A stretch of 8,963 bases of DNA from Candidatus Zixiibacteriota bacterium (GCA_024230695.1 JAAERC010000754.1:1-8963); one strand, 5' to 3'. Positions 1-6,380 are shown, counted from the first letter of the stretch. Notes: a model not told the origin generated them from the sequence alone. Program-made: numbers and translations.

Positions 1-77
1 CCATTAAGTTTATATCACTATTATAATTAGCTCGGCAAATTCGAGGTCAGATTAACATATTTTTATTCTATCATAGC

Positions 78-101
78 GCCCGAAATTAAACATTTGTGGG
101 C
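78..101. other. imperfect hairpin in the left intergenic region
   Basis: GCCC (78-81) can pair with GGGC (98-101) and AAAT (83-86) with ATTT (92-95). A small internal loop separates the two helices and the apical loop is TAAAC. No clear T-tract follows on either strand, so it is a weak terminator candidate at best. It may be chance in AT-rich intergenic DNA. The rest of 1-247 holds no supportable gene. Confidence 0.2.
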
Positions 102-178
102 ACTTTGTCAATAGATTCGATGTTATAATATTTTGCGAAACAAAATATGCGATTTTATTCATTTATGAACATAAGGGC

Positions 179-207
179 TTGACAATTAAACGGTAGTCGT
201 TTTTATT
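179..207 (+). promoter_or_regulatory. candidate sigma70-type promoter for the EIIA gene
   Basis: A perfect TTGACA -35 box (179-184) is followed, after 17 nt, by TTTATT (202-207), a 4/6 match to TATAAT. Transcription would start near 214, about 34 nt before the ATG at 248. The spacer carries a short inverted repeat, AAACG (188-192) and CGTTT (198-202) around GTAGT, which could be an operator half-site pair or chance. The perfect -35 and ideal spacing are seen directly; activity is inferred. Confidence 0.45.
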
Positions 208-247
208 CGTTCAGGTTTAAGACATTGTAGCCGATAGAATTAGAGAT

Positions 248-748
248 ATGAATATTTCAAGATTCTTAAAAGAAGAGATGATCGAGCTTGACTTCCAGGT
301 CGCTCAGGAGCCAAAACCGGAGGAAAACAACTCCGATAAATGGAAGGTTCGTAATAAAGAACGCCTGCTTTCCGAACTGATTGGGATTCTTGAGATATCG
401 GGAAAAATCGGAAATCGATGTAAAATATTGACTGAGTTTTGTAATCGTGAGAAAAAAGCCTCAACTGGAATCGGCGAAAATGTCGCGGTTCCGCATGTCC
501 GTTCGATGCAGGCCAAAGAACTTATTATCGGATTTGCCCGCTCACAACAAGGATATCAATTTGATTCTATCGATAATGAACCGACCCATCTGTTTTTTGT
601 GATGGCCGCCCCGCCATATGATGATAATTTGTATTTGAAAGTTTTTAAGGCCTTGTCGGAATCTTTGCAGTATGAATCTTTTCGTGAAGAATTGATGGAA
701 GCCGAAAACCCGTACGACATCATCCGCGCCTTCAAAAACATGGAGTAG
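248..748 (+). CDS. PTS EIIA domain protein, PtsN/fructose type (EIIA-2)
   Basis: A 166-residue soluble protein with the EIIA fold of the fructose/mannitol/nitrogen PTS family. The diagnostic phosphorylation motif is GIGENVAVPH, and His83 is the expected phospho-acceptor. The N-terminus MNISRFLKEEMIELD resembles PtsN starts and supports the ATG at 248; only a weak purine stretch (GAGA, 243-246) precedes it. The ending NPYDIIRAF is also typical of the family's last helix. No signal peptide or membrane segment is visible, so it acts in the cytoplasm, receiving phosphate from HPr or NPr. No EIIB/EIIC permease, HPr or EI gene is in the window, which favours a regulatory PtsN-like role over sugar uptake. 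It converges with the PEBP gene at 779. The target is unknown. Confidence 0.85.
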   Translation: MNISRFLKEEMIELDFQVAQEPKPEENNSDKWKVRNKERLLSELIGILEISGKIGNRCKILTEFCNREKKASTGIGENVAVPHVRSMQAKELIIGFARSQQGYQFDSIDNEPTHLFFVMAAPPYDDNLYLKVFKALSESLQYESFREELMEAENPYDIIRAFKNME

Positions 749-780
749 CAGGCACTGCCTGTTCCGCCACCGCCTGTTTT
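749..780 (+). terminator. possible terminator in the convergent gap
   Basis: CAGGC (749-753) can pair with GCCTG at 757-761 (3-nt loop) or with a second GCCTG at 772-776. The second is followed directly by TTTT and a T-rich stretch running into the opposite gene. It lies 1 nt after the TAG stop of the EIIA gene, so it could end that transcript. The stem is only 5-6 bp and the alternatives compete, so this is tentative. No T-tract follows on the - strand. Confidence 0.3.
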
Positions 781-1654
781 ATTCTTTCCAATATCTCCCA
801 AATAAAACAGTTTCGGCCAAAATATGTCCATCCATTTCCTTGGATAGCTCATCGAAGCTAATTCCACTTCTTATTTTGTATCTACTGAACCTTAAGATTT
901 TATCAAGAGCATACATTCTAAAAAAATATGTTTGAGCCATGCCAGACTGAATACATGGCCCGTTATAGCCAATTTCGCCTGAATCATTAACACCTTGTGT
1001 TAAAATCATTTTGTTAGATTTCTGATTAATGCTTGGATATTTTGATTTACCAATTGCCTCAGGTAATTTTCCAATATCTGGTGGAATATTTAATACAATC
1101 CAGTGAACGAATTTTCTAAGAGTATTGGTTACCGTATCACAAATCAATACTAATGATTTAGTCTCGTCGGGCAGATTTTTTATCCAAAACGGAGGTGATA
1201 TATTTTCACCATCGCATGTATGCTTTTCATGTATTCTGCCATTATTCATTATCGAACTTTTTAAATAGGGTTCATCATCTGGAACAAGTTCTTTTCGTTT
1301 GTTCCCAAGTGATGGCCTATGGCGGAGGAAAACGGGAACATGCCTAAGCTCGGAGTAAAGTTCTATTGTAGAATCTTTTACTACCTCTATATCAGTGTAA
1401 TTTTGTGGAAGATGATTCCGCCCTTCTACAAGTACCTCATATGTCCCTAATGGAATACTATCAATATAATAATAGCCACTGTCATTAACCATTGAACCAA
1501 ATGAAGTTCCAGTAATTCTTATAAATGCAAACCGTAATATTTCGCCCGTGTTTACATCATTGACTCTCCCCTTAATTGCACCTGTATCACCGCCAAAAGC
1601 CGAAATTGAAAAAATAAATAGCAGAATCAGTATTTTTGAAATCACTTTGAACAT
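779..1654 (-). CDS. exported carboxypeptidase-regulatory-like domain / PEBP (YbhB-like) fusion, divergent copy A
   Basis: 291 residues. A Sec signal peptide (about 1-21, hydrophobic ILILLFIFSIS, likely cleavage after AFG) precedes a beta-sandwich of the carboxypeptidase regulatory-like type (about 25-103; GxVxDxxTGExL start, GT-FG-MVNDSGYY middle, IPLGTYEV). A charged linker (about 104-130) leads to a PEBP/YbhB-like domain (about 130-290). PEBP signatures seen: HTCDGENISPP, VHWIVLNIP, GYNGPC, FRMYALD and DGHILAE. The usual DPDAP ligand-loop motif reads DTVTN, and the His of the HRYFF motif is missing (QTYFF), so the canonical pocket is altered. The ATG at 1654 follows a GAGGGGAGAGGG leader. 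The gene is last in the leftward cassette, 18 nt after copy B. It probably acts in the periplasm or on the cell surface; ligand unknown. Confidence 0.82.
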   Translation of the reverse strand: MFKVISKILILLFIFSISAFGGDTGAIKGRVNDVNTGEILRFAFIRITGTSFGSMVNDSGYYYIDSIPLGTYEVLVEGRNHLPQNYTDIEVVKDSTIELYSELRHVPVFLRHRPSLGNKRKELVPDDEPYLKSSIMNNGRIHEKHTCDGENISPPFWIKNLPDETKSLVLICDTVTNTLRKFVHWIVLNIPPDIGKLPEAIGKSKYPSINQKSNKMILTQGVNDSGEIGYNGPCIQSGMAQTYFFRMYALDKILRFSRYKIRSGISFDELSKEMDGHILAETVLFGRYWKE

Positions 1655-1656
1655 AA

Positions 1657-1668
1657 CCCTCTCCCCTC
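1657..1668 (-). promoter_or_regulatory. purine-rich ribosome-binding leader of PEBP copy A
   Basis: On the - strand the sequence GAGGGGAGAGGG ends 2 nt before the ATG at 1654. Its GGAG core sits 6 nt from the start, an ordinary Shine-Dalgarno distance. Nearly the same element precedes copy B (2569-2581), which points to duplication of the leader together with the gene. Confidence 0.65.
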
Positions 1669-1672
1669 AAAA

Positions 1673-2566
1673 CTATCGCTTATATTTTCCTACCAATGCA
1701 GGTCTGTAATAGCTGCCTTTCCCTATTGCCTTGAGAAGTTTTTTGGCAGTTATACCATTTTTTATCATCCGCTTGGAAAATACCAATTTTTTATTTAAGG
1801 CGTAAATGTAATAATTATAGCGATATGTAGAATCATTTTGCGGACATGGTCCGGTGTATCCGATTTCGCCAAAATCATTTAATCCTTGAATTGGCTGGAT
1901 ATCAGATGTCCCCTGACCAATTGAAGGCCTCAATACTTTTTCGATATTTTCTGGAAGCTCAGTTATATCTTGCGGAATATTACAAATTACCCAATGTGTT
2001 TTGGTTTCACCTTGTTCATTGGTTGAATTACATATTATTGCCAAAGATTTAATTTTATTCAATTTATGTTGAATTTGAAGAGGAGGTGATACATTCGCGC
2101 CGCCACAAGTGTATTTTTTTGGTATCCATTTATAATGTTCATCCGGTTGACTTATCCATACTTTACTAATTAACTCGATTCTGGGTTTTCTACCACCACC
2201 TTTTTTAACACCTGTTACCCTAACCACTTTATCCAAATCAGTTACCGACTTATGTAAACCAATATTCAGTAAAGTGGTTTTATCAGAAAGCACTTCAATA
2301 TCTGATAATTTTTTGGTTTTATATCCAATACTGGTAATGCGTAATGAACAAATTCCCGCTTCAAATGGTCTTGTACAAAATTCACCTTTCGGATTGGTCA
2401 TCGCCCCGATATTGGTACCTATAACCAAAATTGATGCGCCAAGTATCGGCTCACCGGTTAAACTATCGGTTACAACACCGCGAATTTTCCCATTATTATA
2501 CTCTCCATAAGCTATTGCAGAGAAAAGCAATAACAGAATCAGAATATTTGTAAACGCCTTAAACAT
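1673..2566 (-). CDS. exported carboxypeptidase-regulatory-like domain / PEBP (YbhB-like) fusion, divergent copy B
   Basis: 297 residues with the same architecture as copy A. Signal peptide about 1-21 (ILILLLLFSAIA, likely cleavage after AYG). Carboxypeptidase-regulatory-like beta-sandwich about 26-105, with the classic signature TDSLTGEPILGASILVIGT and ITSIGYK. A basic, Gly-rich linker (VKKGGGRKPR, about 120-129) leads to a PEBP domain about 140-297. Retained PEBP marks: TCGGANVSPPL, HWVICNIP, QGLNDFGEIGYTGPCPQ and YALN. The DPDAP loop is replaced by NSTNE, HRYFF reads YRYNYY, and the C-terminal DGHIxAE is replaced by GKGSYYRP, so this copy is the most pocket-degenerate. The stretch LPENIEKVLRPSIGQ and the end GKYKR resemble the canonical paralogue at 3378-4088. 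It starts 34 nt after the hydrolase gene. A scaffold or changed-ligand role is possible; function is not known. Confidence 0.82.
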   Translation of the reverse strand: MFKAFTNILILLLLFSAIAYGEYNNGKIRGVVTDSLTGEPILGASILVIGTNIGAMTNPKGEFCTRPFEAGICSLRITSIGYKTKKLSDIEVLSDKTTLLNIGLHKSVTDLDKVVRVTGVKKGGGRKPRIELISKVWISQPDEHYKWIPKKYTCGGANVSPPLQIQHKLNKIKSLAIICNSTNEQGETKTHWVICNIPQDITELPENIEKVLRPSIGQGTSDIQPIQGLNDFGEIGYTGPCPQNDSTYRYNYYIYALNKKLVFSKRMIKNGITAKKLLKAIGKGSYYRPALVGKYKR

Positions 2567-2568
2567 TA

Positions 2569-2581
2569 CCCCTCTCCCCTC
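2569..2581 (-). promoter_or_regulatory. purine-rich ribosome-binding leader of PEBP copy B
   Basis: GAGGGGAGAGGGG on the - strand ends 2 nt before the ATG at 2566 and fixes that start. It is almost identical to the leader of copy A. Confidence 0.65.
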
Positions 2582-2600
2582 AAATCAAGAAATCTATATA

Positions 2601-3359
2601 TCAATGCTTCAACAGCACATACTCTAGCTTTTTACCTAAATCGGACAAATCAACAACCAGTTCATTTGAATCAAGTCGATTAACATTCTTTTTGTCTTTT
2701 AGAAAATCCTCAGCTGTATTAGGGAGCCCATCAAACTCTTTTGTTTTAAAATGCATCGGAATTACCATTTGTTTGACATTCAATTGAGTTACAATGCTAT
2801 CAACCTGCGCTAAATCAATCGTATAATACCCGCCGACTGGGATCATCAAAATATCTATTTCACCGATAGCCTCAATCTGCTTGTCTGTCAGCGTTGTCCC
2901 GATATCCCCCAGATGTGCCAATCGGATTCCATCAAACTCATAAACAAAAATCGCATTATATCTGTGGCCTCCGGGACTATGAAACGAAGATACAGAATAA
3001 AATTTTACGTCGGCAATAGTTGTATCAATAACATTAACTTTTCCACATTCTTCATCAGTACCATGAAATATTGCAGAGTTTTTCGAGTCAAAATTAATAA
3101 TATTATGATCCATATGTTCATGAGAAATAGTGATAATATCGGCAGTGATATCATCAGGCATTTTGTAACCTTTAAAATTGGCCGGATCGATAATTATCTT
3201 TGTCCCGCTCGATGTGGTCACACCAAACGCCGCCTGCCCATAATATTTAATTTTGACAGATTTTTCTGTTTCCGGATTATCCGAACCACCCTGTGCATAA
3301 ATCAAAGAAGCGCAGATAAACATTACAAATAAACCAATAACAAACAATTTTGCTTTCAT
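2601..3359 (-). CDS. exported metallo-beta-lactamase-fold hydrolase (UPF0173/UlaG-like)
   Basis: 252 residues from the ATG at 3359, chosen because GGAAAG lies 7 nt upstream and the N-terminus is then a clean signal peptide (MKAKLFVIGLFVMFICASLIYA, likely cut before Gln23). An in-frame TTG at 3374 would add five residues but has no better ribosome site. The mature protein is a single MBL-fold domain (about 34-250): the metal motif HEHMDH (His80, His82, Asp84, His85), SSFHSPGGHR (His127), AHLGD (His149, Asp152) and PMHFKT (His203). This pattern matches the Lactamase_B_3-type hydrolases annotated UPF0173 or L-ascorbate-lactonase-like. The substrate cannot be assigned; no resistance role is implied. 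Homologues are often cytoplasmic, so the signal peptide is notable. It sits between the canonical PEBP gene (18-nt gap) and copy B, presumably in one transcript. The stop is TGA. Confidence 0.85.
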   Translation of the reverse strand: MKAKLFVIGLFVMFICASLIYAQGGSDNPETEKSVKIKYYGQAAFGVTTSSGTKIIIDPANFKGYKMPDDITADIITISHEHMDHNIINFDSKNSAIFHGTDEECGKVNVIDTTIADVKFYSVSSFHSPGGHRYNAIFVYEFDGIRLAHLGDIGTTLTDKQIEAIGEIDILMIPVGGYYTIDLAQVDSIVTQLNVKQMVIPMHFKTKEFDGLPNTAEDFLKDKKNVNRLDSNELVVDLSDLGKKLEYVLLKH

Positions 3360-3366
3360 AATTTTA

Positions 3367-3372
3367 CTTTCC
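3367..3372 (-). promoter_or_regulatory. ribosome-binding site deciding the hydrolase start
   Basis: GGAAAG on the - strand, 7 nt before the ATG at 3359, lies in the 18-nt gap after the TAA stop of the upstream PEBP gene. It favours the ATG over the in-frame TTG at 3374, which would lie upstream of this site. Confidence 0.55.
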
Positions 3373-3377
3373 AATAT

Positions 3378-4088
3378 TTATCGCTTATATTTCCCAATTT
3401 TATACCATTCGGCAAAAATATGACCATCCATCGCTTTCAATAACATATCTTTGGTGATACCTTTTTGAATATCAGCTTCGTTAAATTTCAAAACAGTATC
3501 AAGCGCATATAGCTTAAAAAAATACCTATGCTCCTGACCAATTGGTGGACATGGCCCACCATAACCTATTTTCCCAAAATCATTAATCCCTTGAATCGGC
3601 TGTAATAAATCCAGTGGATATCCAAGATCAGGTCGGATGGTTTTCTTTATATTCTCTGGCAAATCTTTTCCCGGTGGGATATTATAAATTACCCAATGAA
3701 CCCAATCTCCAACGGGAGCATCTGGATCATCACAGATCAAAGCAAAAGATGTTAAATTTTCTTTTTTTGTGCGAATGTTCATACCAGGAGATACATCATC
3801 GCCATCACATGTATGAATAATAGGCATATGAAATGAAGTTCCAATAGTAATTCTAGGCTGTTGATATTGAAATTTAAAATGAAATTCTAATAAAGAGTCT
3901 GAATTGATAATTTCAGCATTGTCAATTTCGGCTTTACGCCTACTTGGTTGAAGTTTAGATGTGCCATATTTGGATGGCGTTTTTATGCTATCGTCATGTG
4001 TTACATCATTTTCACCAGTTCGATCGGCATATATAGAAACAGACAGAAAAAAGAAAAGAATCAAAATACTAAATACAATTTTAGACAT
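3378..4088 (-). CDS. exported PEBP/YbhB-like protein, canonical copy
   Basis: 236 residues from the ATG at 4088, preceded by GGGGGAAGGT. An in-frame GTG at 4100 would add four residues, but the ATG aligns with the starts of the two paralogues. Signal peptide about 1-21 (ILILFFFLSVS, likely cleavage after IYA). A charged, low-complexity stretch (about 22-70) follows in place of the beta-sandwich domain of copies A and B. The PEBP domain (about 75-236) has all the classic motifs: HTCDGDDVSPG, DDPDAPVGDWVHWVIYNIPP (ligand loop and His-Trp), GYGGPCPP with HRYFFKLYALD, and DGHIFAE. Family members bind anionic or phosphate-bearing ligands in this pocket; the ligand here is unknown, and phosphatidylethanolamine binding should not be assumed. 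It is the first gene of the cassette, 65 nt after slipin. Confidence 0.88.
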   Translation of the reverse strand: MSKIVFSILILFFFLSVSIYADRTGENDVTHDDSIKTPSKYGTSKLQPSRRKAEIDNAEIINSDSLLEFHFKFQYQQPRITIGTSFHMPIIHTCDGDDVSPGMNIRTKKENLTSFALICDDPDAPVGDWVHWVIYNIPPGKDLPENIKKTIRPDLGYPLDLLQPIQGINDFGKIGYGGPCPPIGQEHRYFFKLYALDTVLKFNEADIQKGITKDMLLKAMDGHIFAEWYKIGKYKR

Positions 4089-4128
4089 ACCTTCCCCCAC
4101 AATTTATTCAATAACCTATATTACTCTG

Positions 4129-4149
4129 ACGAATTTGTCTTAAATTCGT
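4129..4149 (-). other. 8-bp perfect inverted repeat between slipin and the PEBP cassette
   Basis: ACGAATTT (4129-4136) and AAATTCGT (4142-4149) are perfect inverted repeats around a 5-nt loop. The repeat begins 4 nt downstream of the slipin stop (4154-4156). No T-tract follows on the - strand, so it is not a textbook intrinsic terminator. It may be an mRNA-stabilising or processing hairpin, or a partial terminator that lowers expression of the downstream genes. Confidence 0.45.
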
Positions 4150-4153
4150 TTAA

Positions 4154-4930
4154 CTAACTCTGAATCTCAGCTTGGCCATCCGGACCGTATTTTTTCAGAA
4201 ACGGTTCAAACAGATCAATCGGTAACGGGAACACAATCGTTGATGCTTTCGCCGCCGAGACCTCGGTCAATGTCTGCAAAAACCGTAACTGCATCGCTCC
4301 ATGTGTTCCTGAAATAACCGCCGCCGCCTCACTAAGTTTCTGTGATGCCTGGAATTCACCCTGGGCATGGATGATTTTCGAGCGACGTTCACGTTCGGCT
4401 TCGGCCTGACGAGCGATTGCCCGGGTCATCTCCGGAGGCAGATCAACATTTTTCACCTCGACCACCGAGACTTTGATTCCCCACGGTTCGGTCTGCTTAT
4501 CAATAATTTCCTGAAGTTGCTGATTTATTTTCTCACGGCTCGATAACAGCTCATCAAGTTCCACCTGTCCTAAAACCGAGCGAAGAGTCGTCTGGGCGAT
4601 CTGCGAGGTCGCCTCAAAAAAGTTTGCAACAGCAACAATCGCCTTGTTTGGCTCCATCACTCTGAAATAAACAACGGCGTTGACCTTGACCGAGACATTA
4701 TCACGGGTGATAACATCCTGCGGAGGAACATCAAAGGTGATAACACGCAGATCGACTCTTTGCATCCGGTCAATTATCGGAATCAGAATAATAAGTCCGG
4801 GTCCTTTGGCACCAATTAATCGTCCGAGTCTGAAAATCACACCACGTTCATACTCTCTTAAAATCCTTATCGCATTTGTCAAAAAGATCAAGACTAAAAA
4901 TGCTATAATACCCCATCCTGCTAACGGCAT
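4154..4930 (-). CDS. slipin (stomatin-like SPFH/Band 7 membrane protein)
   Basis: 258 residues, the normal length for bacterial slipins. An N-terminal hydrophobic segment (about 6-20, [14 protein letters not shown]) anchors it in the inner membrane. The SPFH/Band 7 domain (about 22-175) has the family signatures [55 protein letters not shown] and [28 protein letters not shown] helical region follows (about 170-205; [20 protein letters not shown]), and the tail [11 protein letters not shown] is also conserved. The ATG is set by GGAGGAT just upstream. Slipins oligomerise in membranes and, in known cases, are partners or substrates of the NfeD protease. The NfeD gene lies 39 nt upstream in the same direction, the classic pair. 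It looks richer in G+C than the PEBP genes downstream. Confidence 0.95.
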   Translation of the reverse strand: MPLAGWGIIAFLVLIFLTNAIRILREYERGVIFRLGRLIGAKGPGLIILIPIIDRMQRVDLRVITFDVPPQDVITRDNVSVKVNAVVYFRVMEPNKAIVAVANFFEATSQIAQTTLRSVLGQVELDELLSSREKINQQLQEIIDKQTEPWGIKVSVVEVKNVDLPPEMTRAIARQAEAERERRSKIIHAQGEFQASQKLSEAAAVISGTHGAMQLRFLQTLTEVSAAKASTIVFPLPIDLFEPFLKKYGPDGQAEIQS

Positions 4931-4933
4931 ATC

Positions 4934-4940
4934 ATCCTCC
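4934..4940 (-). promoter_or_regulatory. strong Shine-Dalgarno of slipin
   Basis: GGAGGAT on the - strand lies 3 nt from the ATG at 4930, within the 39-nt NfeD-slipin gap. The rest of the gap is A/T only, with no hairpin, consistent with one transcript. Confidence 0.7.
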
Positions 4941-4969
4941 TTATTAATTAATTATTCTTTTTTTAATTT

Positions 4970-6313
4970 TCAAACCTTTGGTTTAACCTTAATTTTCATT
5001 CCATCAACAGCCAAAACTATTATCTCCGTACCTTCATCAATTGACGCATCAGATGTGGCTTCCCACAGTTCACCTGCTACAAATACATAACCTGACTTAT
5101 CTGTACTATCAATATTTTCTTTGACCGTTCCAGTTTCACCAATAAGCCCCTCAACTCCGGTTGTTGGTTTGGAAACACGCGCCTTATACGCCAGTATCCC
5201 CACACCTACTATAAATCCGGCCAACAGCAGAGCAACGGTGAAGATAACTGTTTTGGAAACCTGTAATGAAGGATCGACTGTGTCGATCAGCATCATCCCG
5301 CCGATAATTACAGACACGACCCCTCCAATCGCAAGAAGTCCATGGCTAGCAATTTTCACCTCCAGTATAAATAAAATTATCGCAAATATAATCAGAAGTA
5401 ATCCGGCATAATTTATCGGCAGAGTTCTAAAGCTGTAAAAGGCAAGGATGATACATATCCCGCCGACCACACCGGGTAAAATCGAACCGGGGTTATATAA
5501 TTCCAATACCAATCCCAAACCACCAAGCGAAAACAGAATAAAAGCAATATTCGGCGAGGTTATTATATCAAGAAACGATTGTATAAATGTCTTCTTGATA
5601 GGAATTGTTAATGGATTTTTAGTGTTAACTATCTTTTTGCCCAAAACAGTTGTGACTTCGAAACCGTCAATCTGCTCTAACAAATCATCGATGTCCTCTG
5701 CCAAAAAATTAACGACATTTAATTCTAACGCTTCCTTGTCAGTAATAGAAACCGACTCGCGCGCGGCATCCTCTGCCCACTCGGCATTACGACCATTTCG
5801 CTCAGCCATCGCCTGAAGTGATGCTACCGCGTCATTCATGATTTTTTCCATCAACACCGAATCAATCGGTTGACCGGAACCGGAAACAACATGTGCCGCC
5901 CCGATATTTGTACTGGGTGCCATCGCCGCAATATGTGCCGAATATGCAATATACACACCAGCCGAAGCCGCCTTGGCTCCAACAGGATATACATAAACGG
6001 CAACCGGAACCGAGCAGTTCATAATCGCTTTAGTAATATCCCAAAACGAATCATTAAAACCGCCGGGAGTATCCATGGTGATAAGTAGTAAATCGGCATG
6101 TTTTTCTTCAACTTTTTTCACCGCATCAATAACTCTATCAGCAGTAACTGTCCCAATTGGACCGTCAATAGTAAGATGATAAACAGTTGTAAAAGCTTTA
6201 TCTGATTCATTATCAAATACAACGACTTCATCAGTTTCTGTACTATCAGGTTCGGCAAAGCAAAATGACATTGTCAAAGATAGTAATATTAATAGTATAA
6301 AATATTTTCGCAT
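4970..6313 (-). CDS. nfeD: NfeD-family membrane-bound ClpP-class serine protease (long form)
   Basis: 447 residues, a full-length (NfeD1b-type) protein. Signal peptide about 1-20 (cleavage after CFA). A ClpP/crotonase-like protease domain (about 43-230) has LTIDGPIGTVTADRV, ITMDTPGGF and VGAKAASAGVYIA, with Ser117 as the expected nucleophile; MAPSTNIGAAHVV and ERNGRNAEWAEDA follow. Lys157, 40 residues after Ser117, is the likely dyad partner by analogy with the archaeal stomatin-operon protease. Several membrane segments follow (about 252-290, 298-318, 325-343, 355-376; SLGGLGLVLELYNPG is typical). A C-terminal OB-fold is at about 385-447 (GLIGETGTVKENI, GELWEATSD). An AAGGAGGTTGT ribosome site fixes the ATG. 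Members cleave the hydrophobic tail of the slipin/stomatin partner, encoded next. The stop is TGA, followed within six codons by TAA. Confidence 0.94.
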   Translation of the reverse strand: MRKYFILLILLSLTMSFCFAEPDSTETDEVVVFDNESDKAFTTVYHLTIDGPIGTVTADRVIDAVKKVEEKHADLLLITMDTPGGFNDSFWDITKAIMNCSVPVAVYVYPVGAKAASAGVYIAYSAHIAAMAPSTNIGAAHVVSGSGQPIDSVLMEKIMNDAVASLQAMAERNGRNAEWAEDAARESVSITDKEALELNVVNFLAEDIDDLLEQIDGFEVTTVLGKKIVNTKNPLTIPIKKTFIQSFLDIITSPNIAFILFSLGGLGLVLELYNPGSILPGVVGGICIILAFYSFRTLPINYAGLLLIIFAIILFILEVKIASHGLLAIGGVVSVIIGGMMLIDTVDPSLQVSKTVIFTVALLLAGFIVGVGILAYKARVSKPTTGVEGLIGETGTVKENIDSTDKSGYVFVAGELWEATSDASIDEGTEIIVLAVDGMKIKVKPKV

Positions 6314-6315
6314 AC

Positions 6316-6324
6316 AACCTCCTT
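6316..6324 (-). promoter_or_regulatory. strong Shine-Dalgarno of nfeD
   Basis: AAGGAGGTT on the - strand ends 2 nt before the ATG at 6313, a near-perfect anti-Shine-Dalgarno complement. It is the strongest ribosome site in the window. I saw no convincing -35/-10 pair in the 121-nt gap upstream. Confidence 0.7.
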
Positions 6325-6360
6325 ATAGATATATAAAAAGCTATCAGAATCGATAATAGA

Positions 6361-6380
6361 GCGCAACTTAAAAGTTGAGC
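6361..6380 (-). other. imperfect hairpin between the amidohydrolase and nfeD
   Basis: CAACTT (6364-6369) pairs with AAGTTG (6372-6377). After one G-A mismatch, two more pairs form (6361-6362 with 6379-6380). The loop is short, so the top pairs probably open. It lies about 55 nt downstream of the amidohydrolase stop and about 50 nt upstream of nfeD. It lacks a T-tract on either strand, so it could be a weak transcript boundary or an operator-like site. Confidence 0.3.

Noticed and set aside
20..50. TATAAT on the - strand (20-25) as a promoter for a divergent gene off the left edge
   Set aside because: The best -35 (CTGACC) is weak and 19 nt away, and no coding sequence is visible to the left to support it.
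105..129. TTGTCA (105-110) and a perfect TATAAT (124-129) as a promoter on the + strand
   Set aside because: The spacer is only 13 nt, too short for a sigma70 promoter; the pair at 179-207 has a perfect -35 and 17-nt spacing.
3360..3374. Upstream TTG start (3374) for the MBL hydrolase
   Set aside because: It adds five residues before an otherwise clean signal peptide and bypasses the GGAAAG site that fits the ATG at 3359.
4089..4100. GTG start (4100) for the canonical PEBP gene
   Set aside because: The ATG at 4088 aligns with both paralogues; the GTG falls inside the purine-rich leader that serves as the ribosome site.
4680..5090. Open frame on the + strand across the slipin/nfeD junction
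   Set aside because: It is antisense to two strongly recognised genes, shows no domain, and has low-complexity Ser/Thr/Ile-rich translation typical of a shadow frame.
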